This document shows, one piece after another, positions 46,824-60,121 of a stretch of DNA of 64,000 bases; positions within the stretch are counted from its first letter, which is position 1; every line of letters starts with the position of its first letter. Origin of the DNA: Puccinia triticina (Eukaryota > Basidiomycota > Pucciniomycetes > Pucciniales > Pucciniaceae); the NCBI RefSeq assembly GCF_026914185.1, contig NC_070565.1:5642001-5706000 (forward strand). Direction: 5' to 3'. Made by a program: the position numbers and the translations under genes. The notes under the pieces were generated by a model. It ran no database searches. It saw nothing but the letters and a program-made list of their open reading frames with translations, and was not told the DNA's origin.

Positions 46824-49800
46824 ATGATCTTTCATCCTAGGCTGCTAGCTCTTTATGGTGTACTATTGGTCATCACGCAAACGCCTGTCCAATGTTCCAG
46901 CTCAACATTGATGAAACGAACATGCGCCCCTAAAGCTCCCGAAGCTTTTCATCCGAAGTGAGTGTCCAAAAAACGCTCAGAGAATCAAAAGTAGCACGCT
47001 GATCAGTTCGAACCTCTTGCCCTTAGATGCGGCAGACTCGCTGAACCGGCCGATTCTGAACTGTAAGTCAAGGAGATCCTAAACGTCGATAGAAATTTCC
47101 TGTGCTACAAATTGATTAATCTTTGTTATGTTACTTAGGATTTCATCACATGGGACACAGGATGAGTGCGTGTACTAAGTCGATTCAAGCCTGTTCTTAT
47201 GATTCTTACATTGACTTGACCTTCTGGCGTAAATTCTGACGACCTCCAATTGAATAGTGAATCTAGGATTGGGCAGGAAATGAGCCCGGACCAATTTGAT
47301 CAATTACACGCTCATGGTGACAGTGGGCCAACTTCGTAAGCAAAATATATTTGATTGGTGGTCGCAATGTAGAGGATGTTGAATGATCTGTTTCTGACTT
47401 TTTCCAAATCAGGTCAGGGCATGTTTATGTAAAACAGAATCATGCTGAAGAAGAGATTGACAATTGGAAAACAATGTAAGTAACCTGACAGACAGCTGGA
47501 GGCTGAGTAGTCCTCCCTGGGTATTTTTTTACTAAAGTCGGGAACAATTTTAGGGAAGTTGGGCAATTTGTTACTACTGCACGTAGGGTGCTTGGATTGG
47601 ACTCAGGTGGATTCACTGGTTTGCGGAAATTGTTCCAGTGAGTTTCTTAATTATAATTTGAACCTCTTCAAGCTATGAGCTAACCACATTTCAGTATCTG
47701 TTAATCACTCTACCCGGTAAAAATTGAAATATTTGATTAGTCAACATGAATATGATGATGTCATGGAGCTCTCAGAACTGATTACATTGACTATAAATTG
47801 GCTCCCAAAGGCTATTCCACAGTCAGTTCCTCCTTTTTCTCCAGAGCAAAATATACTTTTACTTAATTTGTTGATTTTTTGTAGTAATCCACTTGCCAAG
47901 TCATTGGAAGGAGAAAACAGAAAGGCAGTATTGGAAGATTTGGAGAAACAATTTAAACATGTGTATGTAACTCCAAAAAATAGCTCTCACCCCAAGGATT
48001 CCAATTTTGGAGGATTAATTAATGACTTCTTAATTTTCAATTCAAAACAAGTGAGCTGTATGAAATATTACGATTCAAATTTCCATACATATCACAAAGT
48101 ACAGCAGAATCAATCCTGGAATACATTGTACAAGGTGGAATTGGCAACAATTCTGCACTTTCCTCAGGAGCCCCATGGGATTACAAAAATGTTCAGGAAG
48201 TGATCAAGAATTTTTACAAAAGAACAAGCCCACAATCTCCACATGGTGGGTCAAAGAATTCATCCAAAAATGAATAAACTTGTTTTGAACCTAATTGAGA
48301 TCAATACTAAGCATCCATGAATTCTCCAATTTACTCTTAGATCAAATTTCCAAAGATCAAGACAAAGACTTTCCTCAAGTTATGTAAGTTTGATTTTTCA
48401 CAGCCAAATTTTACACTAGGAGAAGTTGAGCTGAATCATGCAATTATTTCAGATTGCTAAAAAACTTTTATGCACTTGCACCCAGCCTGATTCAATTTCC
48501 ATGCAAATGGAAAAATAAGTTGGAAGAATATTTAAAGTAAGTGCAAGCTTACAAAAATCCAAAATCACAATGCAGAAAATTATGCAAGTTATGTACAATC
48601 AGGATCTCATATTAGTTTTTCTATGTTTTCATTTATTTTTCAGGAAAAAAGGTTACAAGGGTCAAGACATTTTTCTTGATGAAATGATTCAGTTGACCTT
48701 AAACTTCTTTTCAGAAAGAGGGTATACGTAGGTATATTTTCCTTTTGTAAGGGTTGTTGGTGTGATTGTGATGTCAACTGGTCAATCTTAAAATCTAGTT
48801 ATTGGAAGAAAGGTCAATCTGACTTGGATTTTATTGAGGAAATAAAACATAAGTTCCAGAACATGTATGTTTCTATTCACTTGAATAATGTAGCAACACT
48901 GGCAAAAATTGACTGATTTTCTTATTTTCAAATAAACAATTCATGCACTAGTGACCTGGAGGTGCTCATTGATGCATTGAATCCTGATATTTTTCAATAC
49001 CAGAGAAAATCTCTCAAGGAATTTGCATTGCATCATGGTGGATATACTGAAGAAAAATTCTCTGCATCTAAATTGAATCTTGATGCATACAAAAAGCTAT
49101 TCGAGGATTGGAAAATCTCAAGAAGTGATTTTTTACAAAGTGGGTCATTGAATTTGCAATGATTCTTATTTTAATTCTGTGTGATTTTTTCCCAATAACT
49201 CAATACTTTTCCCTCCAAAAAAAACAATGGAAAAATATATAAAAGTGAAAGAAGGAACTAAGTATGAAAATGTGTACCACCTGGAACAAAATTTACTTCA
49301 GCCTCTCCAAAATGTGGAACCAGCAGAAAAAATGATGTAAGCATCCTGAAATATGAGAAGAATTTCAACATGAAGTTGATATCTTGATTGTTGCCCAATT
49401 TTAGATCATTCAAGTACTTTATCAATAAAGCAATTCAAGTTTTTGATTTGGATTTTCATAAAGAGACAAAAATGAAAGATTGGTGGTAGTATGTCACATT
49501 AGATTACCCACAAAATGCAAAACAGTATTGATTCAGTGATTGATTTTTATTTTATACATAATTAAGCTTCAAACTTGGTAAAAGTATTGAAAAAGAGACA
49601 TTGATGAACCTCTCAGAGCTTGTTGGTCATAACTTGGTTTGGTTGAAGCAAGAATTTGTGTGAGTCCTTTTGGAATTCTCATCTATCATTTTTAAAATAT
49701 TCATCACAGATCCAATATTTCCACATTGAATATGGTTCTTTGAAGGGAGCATTTCAATGCATTACTTCACAGAAGATCTATAGAGGAGATGGAAAATGAT

Positions 49801-52800
49801 TTGATGAAAAAATTCAAACCTGTGTATGTGGACCTTTAAAATCCCTGTCAAAGGAAAAATTCATTCTAAACCCATTTTACTCAATTTTGATTCTTTGATC
49901 AACAAAGAACCTTTGCTGAACATCTTGAGTTCTACTATCCTGGGATTTACCAAGACCAAACAGAATCTTTGATGACATTTGCACTAGGTCTTACTTTGGG
50001 CTATCCAAACCACTCATCCCTTGAGGATAAATGGACTCCTGATGAATTTCAGACTCTACTGAGAAATTGGAGCAATTTATCAGGCCCAGGTATGTCACAT
50101 TGAGGGTTGTTTCCCAAATTTTAATTTAAGTCATTAAATTATTGATTGTAATGATCTTCCATGTTTTTTTTTTTTTCAAAAATAGGAAAAAAACATCCAA
50201 AGATGTAGGTGAACTTCTTGTCTAAACATTTTAGGGATAAATCATACTAATCTTGAACCTTCAATTGTCAATTTAAACTCTGTCAGGTCTTTGGAAGAGT
50301 ACATCCCACTGTCACTCCAGGTTTTCAGCTTTCAACCTGAACATTTACAGGAAGATCTGAAACAATACCTAAAGTGATTTGCATTTGAATCTAAATAATC
50401 AAATAAAATATTGAAAAGCTAATTATATTTACTACCAGATTAATATTCCCGAAAATAAGGCTTTTTGACAAGAGAGATGAAAATCATGGAATGTCGCTTC
50501 AAGAAATGATTCATTACACAATCCTGTGGACTGCAGAAAATAATGTGTGGGTTCCTTTTCTTGCATGCGAACCAGTTCAATTCTCTGATATAATGATCTT
50601 TTGAAACTTTTCATGGTAAAGCCACTATGGATGGGAATATTTCAGAAGGCATTTCATTTTGAATGAACAGCATCTATTATATGCAAACTTCATTGAAAAG
50701 ATGTATGTATCCAATCAAAAAGTATTCTCCCTGCCCAGAAAAGAAAGAAAAAAAATATACTTGGCTGATGCAAAGATGTGTGAAAATTTTACAACAGAAA
50801 TGTGAAAGCACGTAATGAAATTATTGACTCATTACAGCCCAATCTCTCAAGAGATAAAAGGTCTTCTCTCATTTCATTTATAAGAAATAAAGGAGTATCT
50901 GATAAAGATAAGTTTTCTCTTGAAAAGCTTGACAAGCAAAAGATTCAAATTTTGATTGAAGAGTGGAAGAGAAATTCAAATATATTACAATTCAATACAG
51001 AGAGTGAGTCAATCGGGAAATGAAAAAGGTGGCTGTATGGACTGAGTTTTATTTTTTTACATCAAATTTCAGGTGAACCACCAAAAAACAAACAAAAAAT
51101 TACAAATGAGGATTACAATTTTTTTGGAAATCCTGGAGGTGTGGATGCTACAGGGTCACACAGAAAACCAGGAAATCCATATAAAGCAAGTATCCCTAGA
51201 AATCAGGATGAAAAATCAAATCCAGAAAATCCCCTGAGGAATATTTATCCAGGAAAAAATGGAAATAAAATCTACCAAGGAAATAACATTTTACCATCAC
51301 AACAAGACAAACCTATTCATTCTCAAGAAAATGTTTCATACAAATTAGGATCCTGGAGATTGAAAAATGTGGTTGGAGATTCAGAGAAAAATCCAGGTAA
51401 AGAGCCTCCAGAAAGTGAGTCAATCACATATTGCAAGTGATTAATCATAAATTTGCTAAGAATGATTGTTGATGTTCACTCTTGGTAATTCACCCAAATG
51501 AAGCTATGAACTCGAGGGAAGATAAAAGAGAAAACCACAATGGAAAGCCTTTCCAACAATACCAAGGAAGAGCCAAGTATCCTTCAAATGTTGATTCCCC
51601 ACCAAAGTCTCCAAAAAAAGTAAATAATGTAAACCAACTGAGAAAACCTGTACAGCAGGTTGGGAAAAAAACAGAAGACAATTTAAAACCTTCATTGAGG
51701 CAGAAACACACAGAATTTTACCCTACACCACCCAATCAGAATATACACACAGAAAAGAAGGAGAACATGGTATACTCAGGAGTAGAGTGGGGAAACAATC
51801 ACCAGGAAAAACCAAAGTCTGCGGGAAAAGGAAATGATGTAAATCAATTGAACACGCCAGTACAGCAGGTGGAAATAACAAGAAAAAAAGATTCAAACCC
51901 TTTCTTGAGGCAGCAGCACACAGAATCTTACCATACACCACCCAACCAGAATATACACATAGAAAAGAAAGATAACCTGGTATACTCAGGAGTAGATTGG
52001 GGAAAAAATCACTGGAAAAAACAAAAGAATTCCCAAAAACCAGAACATAGGAACTCAATAAACCAACAGGAGAATGATGAAAACATCCAAAACATGAATC
52101 AGGATAATTCAATCAAATCTCCAGAAAAGAATGAAATGAATCAGGATGAGTCAATTGAATCTCCAGAAAAGAATGAAATGAAAGCTGCTGTAGAAAAGTA
52201 CAACATACGCTACAGAACAGGTAGACAGGATCAAAAAATGTAAGTTTTTCACATCAAAACAAAACAAAAACCAATTCAATACTAGGCATGTCAACTGTTA
52301 TCAGATCAAAAATTAAATACTAGGAGAAAGTCCGGATTTTATTGTATTGAAAGAATACATACAATCAATATACTGGACTGTATTCAAAGGAGAATAGATG
52401 TTGAACTGATTTGGAAAATTCCTTGATTACAGATCAGTTAAGATGTTTGGTATTGTTGGAAGGCGTTTATATTTGAGCAAATATCCTGATTCCAACCAGT
52501 TTTTTGGGTATGTTGACTCTCAGATTTCTTGTTGAATCCACACATCTGCCAAGATGTTTCATTTCTAAACTTTGTGGAGGATGTAACTGATTTTTATGAT
52601 GGTTTTGCATCCTTAATTAGGCAAATTCATTCTGGTGAATTTGTGGAATTTTCAGAATTGATAGAACCTACTTTAAATTGGCTCAAAAGCCAGGGTGAAT
52701 TGTAAGCCTTTCTCATTTTTATAACATCTTTCCACAAGGTGAATTTTCACTTCAATTCAATCAATTATCTCTATTTTTTCAAAGCAAATCATCATCTGGT

Positions 52801-53223
52801 CTGCCAGTGGATGAGGTTGATGTATTGGCACACATAGCTCAATTTGATTGGGGGCTCCAAAAAATGTAAGTGCATCCCTCAATCCTTTGGTAAAAAAGGA
52901 AAGAATTGATTGTTGAATTAGAAAAATGTTTCCAATCCTCTAAAAACAGCTCTTTGGATGAGTTCCTTCAGCTTCATCCCAAGCTGTCCAAGAACCCAAG
53001 GTCTTTCATTTCATTTGTGTTGAAATCAGGCAGCAAGTCAAAAGAGAACTCTGGGGATTTATGGGAGATGGATAACATTGAGAAGCTCTATGAAGATTGG
53101 AAGCAAAGACCAAAATGGTACCATGTTTCCACCTGGTGGAAGATTTTGAAGGAGAAATTGTCCAACTCTTGGCAAAGAATTTTTGGGTTCCTCAGAGGAA
53201 CAACCAAAAAAGCTTCCAAATGA
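46824..53223 (+). CDS. Unrecognised five-cassette secreted protein, copy 3
   Basis: Same 30 exons as copy 1 plus 29,485. The two differences found (51,484 and 52,580) lie in introns: one in the intron before the linker exon 26, the other in the intron before exon 28. The first turns the intronic codon ttt into ttg, which changes nothing once spliced. The predicted protein equals copy 1. Confidence 0.8.
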
Positions 53224-54145
53224 TCTAATACATCATTTTCATTTCCCAATGAATTCTTGAATTATGTCCAATAAATCTATATCATTCATGAATATATTTT
53301 TCAATTGTTATTTCTATACACTATAAGCCTGTTGTGACCCAGGCCCACAAAATATAGAATTTGAAAACACCATTTGTTTCTGTGAATTCCTTCAGTATGG
53401 CCAATTAGCATTTATGATCTGCATATTTTTCATTTGTGATTTCCATACAATGTGAACCTGTGTGGTTTGTCAGATCTTACAAAGCCAAAATTTCATTGCA
53501 TGAACTTGCATGCTAAAAATCAAGGCCCTGTTTGTCAGCAATATCTGGCAAGTCTCATAATTTAGATTCTCATGACACCTGATGAATATTTGGTGGACTT
53601 GATGAGGTGTCACACACCATGTCATGCAAAAATCAAATTATTATGCTTGCAATATTGAAAATGGGCATAAGGCCAACTGTACCATTCATTTTCTCATGAG
53701 GGCAACCAAGTTTATAGATTTGAGGGTTGTTTTGTTAATATACTCTTGAACCTCTGAATTTTTATCTTGAGGTTGCTACTGGTGAATGGTACTAGACCCT
53801 CTTCTCACAGGGAGAGAATTGCACCTAATGAATTGGATGGGGACAATCCAAACGGCAAGAATCTACAAGAATGGTGATTGCAACCCCCCAGGGTCCTAAA
53901 GCTTGGCTGAAACTCCAGCCCACTGGAATCAAAATATTTTAAAGCATATTTATTTTAAAAAAGCCACTACTTGAATGTAAGCTATTATTCCACAGGCATC
54001 CTGCCAGTCCCATCATTTTTTGGTCTCTTTTGTCTTTCGATCCACCACTTGCAAAAAGTAAGCAGCAGATTGCTGATTACAAACAGACTAATTCCCTTCT
54101 CCCTGATGTTGATTGGGGTTTCGCGTACCACGACGCTAAAAGAAA

Positions 54146-54234
54146 TGGAGTACCAGGGAGTTGAATCCTGTACCTCTCGCAGTTGATGCTGAGCCAGATG
54201 CTAAGCGAGCGCTCTACCGATGAGCTAGAACCCC
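54146..54234 (-). tRNA. tRNA-Ala (AGC) with intron, copy 3
   Basis: Identical to the copy at 24,661-24,749, terminator included. Confidence 0.8.
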
Positions 54235-54704
54235 ACGCCATGGACAACTGCAGCTCATGTTTCGTTTTGTTCAAACTACAGAACGGCCTTTTTTCACAAA
54301 CACATCGTATCACGATGGTTTCGAGGGAGGTACATATTTATGAGCTCGAGAATACACAAGCTGACAACTAGTTGACAACTGACGGCACCGTCAGCCTCCA
54401 GCCGACATTGGGACAGTCATTGAAAAGAGAAGATAGGGGTCCACCTTCAGAAGTCAGCTTGTGTGTCTGGTATTGATGCCTTATCGTTCAACTTGTTCAT
54501 CTATCTATCAATCTGCTTTTCCTCCTCAATGAAGAATTTGCTTTTTGAAAATACACACAAAATCAAACAACCAAACCAAAAACACACAAACAAACAAAAG
54601 TAATTAAACAAATGAGATATAGTGAAAAGAAACGGGCCAACAGTTGCCAAAAGTAGAAGATTATGTGGATGGTACGAAGAGATGAGGGTGAGGAAGAAGG
54701 AGAG

Positions 54705-57700
54705 CTATTTAGAGACAGTTTGTTTTAATTCAAGAAAAGATTTAGAGGTGGAGAGATCAGCTCCCAACCGGATAGAATCGAGTTCCAAGCGCTCTACATC
54801 GAGTTTCAACTGGACCTTCACCTTCAGCTCGTCGTCTTCGACAAGAGGCGTTGTTTTGTTGGAGTCCAAATTGGAGTTGCGATTGAAGATAGAGAAGCCG
54901 TGTTTCCCCTTCTTGAGTTTTCTCAACGAGTCCTCAGAGCGTTGGACGTTGATGAGGATGGCAAGATATTTTGCCGAAAGTTCGTCGATGATCCCGCTCA
55001 CCAGATCCGTCCGGACCTGCTCGGTCAGGTTCTTGCCGTACTTCTCCAGATAGACCTGGATGTCATTGAGAATGTCGGCGATGAAATAACTGGGCTCTGT
55101 CGGGATCGTCTTCGAGGCTCGGGCCGAAGAGCCAACCGAGCGGATGAATCGGAGCTTCTCTGAACACCTTTTCACTAGCGTCGTCCGTATTTCCGAGGTC
55201 AGTTGCGGTACTAAGCCCACTATCTTATTTAACGAAATTTTCAGAACTTCTATGAAGCCCCCGCAACCCCAAACACAGATAGCAGATGGTCAGTTTTCGT
55301 CACGTTTTGGTCGAATTGTGTCTCGTCACCAACTCTAGATACGATAGGGAACCAATAAAAAACTGACCTTCTGGCGTTTGAGAATCCGGTCCAATGGACA
55401 CTTTAGGGATTCGGGGTGAGATGGAGTCAGAGAACAAGCTCAAGACGCTGAGTTGTAGGCGAAGAAGATCGGCCAAGACGATAGTTAAGATCCTCAAGAG
55501 CTCCTCGTCCTTAGATTCTTCGGATAGATTGTTCGAGGGAGAGTTTGGCCGACTGGAGCCTGATCGATTGGTCGAGGGGGCCGCCAACTAAACGGGGAGA
55601 TATACATCATATAAGACACCACACCATCAACCTAACCGATGTCGAAGTCGTCAGAGAGACCAGACCCGTACCGCAGAATATCATCTCCACTGACCCGATT
55701 CAAGTCCGTCCTCCCCCCACTTTTAGCTCCACTCACATTTCCACTCTCTGTCCCTGGAGTCCCCGATGAGTACAAGTAAGATCCGATTACCGAATGCAAC
55801 CATGTGGCATATCGTGAAATGGCCTAACCATTACCCATTTCGATTGCACCACGATCAGAATAAGCAGTAACAGGTTAGTGTTCAATAGGGGAACTAGAGA
55901 ATTTATTTCTAGCTCTTTCTCAATGAGGTAAACAAAATGAAAGCATGGAAAATCATCACAAACCATCAATGTAAGTCTCCAAAACCGATGAGTGAGATCG
56001 GTAAGAAAGATATCATCCTGCCAGACCGAGTGAAGTACATGATCGATAGTTGCCGAGCCTTTGAGGAGATAATCTGATCTAGAATTTTGGTCGTGAGCGT
56101 TGCTAGATTGAGAAAGGGTGATGGTAGTCGTAGTATTAGGGGGCTTGAGTCCATCGAGAAGGCCGTCCTCGATAGTCAGGATGATTTCCTTAGTTCGTAT
56201 CTGAGCATAGACTGCCAGCTGCCATTTGCTTTTGAAAGCTTTCCAGTCCGGATGAGCTCTGAGACTGATGACCTGTCGTGGGTTACTACAGAATTCTTCG
56301 AGCTGCTCGAGGAACTTGATCGTATAGCTGTAATTCCGATGGAACGTGCTCGGGTTGCCGGCGGCAAAGAGGCTCGACCCAAGTGAATTAGTGATCAGTT
56401 GAAGGGTGGGTAGGATGACTGAATTGATGAGGACGTTGTAATGGGATTGGGCGGATGGCTTCTCGCCGTTTGTCTCCTTTGGTGAGCATCGGTTCTCTTG
56501 TGTGGACCCGGAGCGGGATTCGATGATGGTCTGTTTAGACCCGGCCAGATGACGGTCAGCAACCTCGATTATCGTGCTCATCTCGCGTGCGATGAAAGCT
56601 AGGATCTTGTTATACAGCATCGGCAAGGGCACAAGTTCTGGATCTTCGGGCAGCCGTAAAGAATTCAGCGAGGGGTTCAAGTGGGGTGGTGGATTGGAAT
56701 TCTTGAATCGGGCGACTTCCGGAGATGCTGGTAGTACTGGAGATAGGGCACCCGTATTAAGTACGTTGGGATGAATCAACTGCAAGGAAAATTGTAAGTC
56801 AGTAAAACAAAAAAAGGGGCGGGAGGGGGGAGGGGGGAGGCATTTCATACTTTAGACATTCTAGGTAAAACCACCTCGGTTTTAATCACCTCTTCGGCTC
56901 TGGCGACAGCACCCAGTGAATCGTATGCTCTTAAACACTCCAGCAGACAGTCTCTCTTACGAGTATCTGAACGGGGTGTGCGGAGGATTGATTTGAGTAG
57001 GGAGCCTAATTCTCGATGTAAGGTGTCGGTGATGTGTGTGATCCTGGGTTGCAAGCTGGTGACATAATTAAGATCGGTGCCTTTGGAGACGAGATAGAGC
57101 ATGCGGGTGTACTCGTTGGTGATCCGTTCGATTCGCTTGACGCCGCTCTCGATATTACTGCTGTCGTCGGTCAAGTCGAGAGCGAGGTCGGATCTACGGT
57201 GCTTGGATCCTGATCGATGGAGGGTTCCTAGTGGTTTACTCGACCCAAGAGAGTGCGATCCTTGGTTGGCGAGTAGTGTGGGTTGCTGGATCGACAGCAT
57301 CTCTTCGACTTTGGTGACGCTATCCCCACAGTCGAGCATCAATCGGACGAGCTTCTTGGCTTCGATCACCTTGCGACGTTCGTTCAGCAGGCCTTCGAGA
57401 TCGCCACGTTCGATTTCGAGCTCACTTCGAGCCTCTAGCACGTCCTGCTTCGCCTGTCCGATCGGTGCTTTCATCTTTCCCATCGCCCGTTCGACTGTAC
57501 CCCTGAGGCCCATTCCGAGCCCGATGAAATCCTCATAGTCCTCGTTGATCAGGCCGACCAATTCCGACTTGAGTCCAGACAGATAGCTTCGTAGTTCCGT
57601 CCGAAGATCTTCTAATGCGGTATGACGTCGTGAGAGTAGAAATTCGTCTGGATCAAAGTCTGGATCACGGAAGACTTGATGGGAGAGTGGCAGGCCGACG

Positions 57701-57831
57701 GGCAGCTCGAGAAGAGGTGGCTCAAAAGCCGCTTCGGTGGAGTCTCCTGGAACTAGTAGTGAGGTAGTTATTGTGGGAGATGATGGTTCTTCTGTGCTAT
57801 CGTGCTTCAAAACGGATGTTGAATTGGCCAT
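54705..57831 (-). CDS. COG2: COG2, copy 3
   Basis: Same gene as copy 1: exons 57831-56851, 56779-55964, 55823-55737, 55587-55368, 55249-54705. No coding difference seen. The predicted product is again 882 residues with the LINEDYEDFIGLG and HRFWRLTL signatures. Confidence 0.9.
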
Positions 57832-58391
57832 CTTCGATTGGGGCTGCCTGGTCTTTTTTTGCTCGGTCTTTCGAATCGAGGCTGATGGATTGTGAGCTGC
57901 TTCGTACACTCCGCTGTCTGTCTCTTCGTTTCCTCGGCTGAGTCTGTGTGGTTTTTCTTGGGAGGAAGTGTGGTGGTCTTTCGATCCGCTGGAGTGAGTC
58001 GAGTGATTACGTCAGCGACAAGACCAGTCACCAGTGCACTGCATGCAAAATTGTGAAATTTCTTCTGAAAGAAAAAAAGAACAGAGACTGATCTTTCTCA
58101 GCCTTGAAGAGCTTAGCAACTTGCATGGAGGGGAGATCATGTGAAGGTGAATCTAAATCCTAGTCCTCATCTTTTAAAATGGAATCCTAATGCTACCTCA
58201 CAAGCTTTAAGGAATCCAAAATCACAAGAGGCAAAAATCATGCATCTGGGAAACTTGGAAACAAATTGAGCAAGCGGATTCTGAAGCTACGTGCTACAAT
58301 ATTAAAAGACTTTTGCGCTGAGAATCAGATGCAGGTATAACATCAAAGCCCTATGCGCTGAGAAATGAATCTGGTCAGATGCAAAAATGAA

Positions 58392-59295
58392 GGCCCCGTT
58401 TGGCACCCATGATGTTATGTAATAACCACCGCTTTTCTATAACCGGGCCTCACTGAGGCCCATATTGTATCACTCGCATGTTTGGCAAATTTGGAAAGTC
58501 ATGTGGGTCATCACGACTTGCTTCATGACTCCTCATGATCCCCGCCATTTCCCATATAGTACCCCTGGGGGTGTATTTGGAGTCATATCGGCGCCCTTAC
58601 ACAACACCACCCACCTTACAAGCTTTTCATCCATATTTGTTCAAGTCCCCTCATTGCCACCTCTACACTACACACACCACGCAGCAAAAATTTTCCGGCA
58701 CACTCGATTGACTTGCCTTGTCAGCCTTGCACTCGGCCTTGCCCTTGACCTTGTCCACGACCTCTTGCCTGCCCCCTACGAGTGATAGGTGGTTGCCTGG
58801 GGCAGTGTCGGACTCCCCTCCCGCGTGCATTGTTGTAGGCAACATATTCTCTCCACATGTTCTCCGCAATCTCATCTCGCCATGCGAAATGCTCCACTCG
58901 ATCTACAACGCTTTCTTCATCATCATCGTTGTCACCATTGTTTGAAGTTGGATCGTTCGGTCGTTCTGGAAAGTCTTGCCAGAACGAGCTGAGTTTGTTG
59001 ATACGCTACCAAGTGAAGAATCTGATTCGGTGTCGGAGTCGGTCCCATTTCTTGGATTGCCAAGAGAGCTGTGCTGGTCTTCATCATCGAGGTGAGGTAT
59101 AAGGCTGCTGAGATCCATAGTTATAATATTGTGCCGAGCCAAACAGTTTGTGCCTGATGGTTATGTGTGGAGTGTATGACAGGATAGTCAGCCAAACGCT
59201 CGAGTTATGTTGAGATATATGAAATTCACGAGTGATGTTCATCACATTAGGTAAGTGTGTGACTTCACATAACATCATGGGTGCCAAACGGGGCC
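58392..59295. mobile_element. TIR element, copy 3
   Basis: Same element as 28,907-29,810, carried by the tandem unit with identical flanks. Confidence 0.8.
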
Positions 59296-60121
59296 GAAGA
59301 GGTTCCAAACATGTGCTCTCTTCCGCCTGGAGAGTGTCGTTCATACCTTGCGCAGCAGCCCCCGTCAGGAGGGCTTATTGGTTGGAATTTATTTGCAGGT
59401 TTCTCCAAGTGAAAATGAATGATGCAAAGTATGTATGATAGCAGTGATGAATCATATTCTCTTTCCTTACGGGAGCTGATGTAAGCCTCGTGGAACTTCA
59501 TAGGGGTCCCCATAAAATGTCAAGCTCGAAAAACAACAAAAACGTGAAGGATGATTCCAAAAGAAATTCACAACTGTCAAGTGAAGATTAACCAAAAACA
59601 TTTGAACCCAGTTGTTGTCCACGTGAGCCACACCTGCGCGTCGAAATTCGTATTATTCACCTGAACGTCGGAGACAAACTAGGTGATAGGGGATCCAACT
59701 TCAAGGATATAAAGGATGCTGATGCTGATAGGGACCCTAATGTTCCGCACAAATCATGCTTTTGGGACGGATCTTCTAAGGCCGGACGCTTGCCGACGAG
59801 TTAACAGCGCCCTAACAGTCCAGTATACTCGATGCAGCATGTCTCTACTCCAGAGCGTGACTTTCTAGGATCTCCAGGACCCTGGTGAGGACGGAATAAA
59901 TTAATTGGCTAGAGTACCAGGAGCTTACTTGTCGATTGAAATTGAGGCTATCATCTGACAGCCCCTTCTAGCTATCCCCCATGAACCACCATCCCAAAGA
60001 AATGTGAAGCTTGAAGTTTTTCGAGTGAACATTAACGGATCCCTGAGACGGAAAGAATCTCGACCGCCCAGAAGCGATCGGAATATCGTGGGATGGATGG
60101 ATCGTCTTGTGATGAGCCACG

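Larger units (their letters stand above)
45380..60121. repeat. Tandem segmental repeat, copy 3 (14,742 bp)
   Basis: Third head-to-tail unit; coordinates equal copy 1 plus 29,485 throughout. Two differences noticed, both intronic in the secreted-protein gene: G for T at 51,484 and G for A at 52,580. The right edge is at 60,121, after which caatcgcttg replaces the attagcgaag found at internal junctions. Its non-genic stretches (45,609-46,823; 53,276-54,137; 54,235-54,704; 57,832-58,391; 59,296-60,121) match copy 1. Confidence 0.95.

Noticed and set aside
15895..60121. Treating the triplication as a CRISPR, satellite or viral tandem array
   Set aside because: The unit is 14.7 kb with ordinary spliced nuclear genes; nothing viral or CRISPR-like is present.
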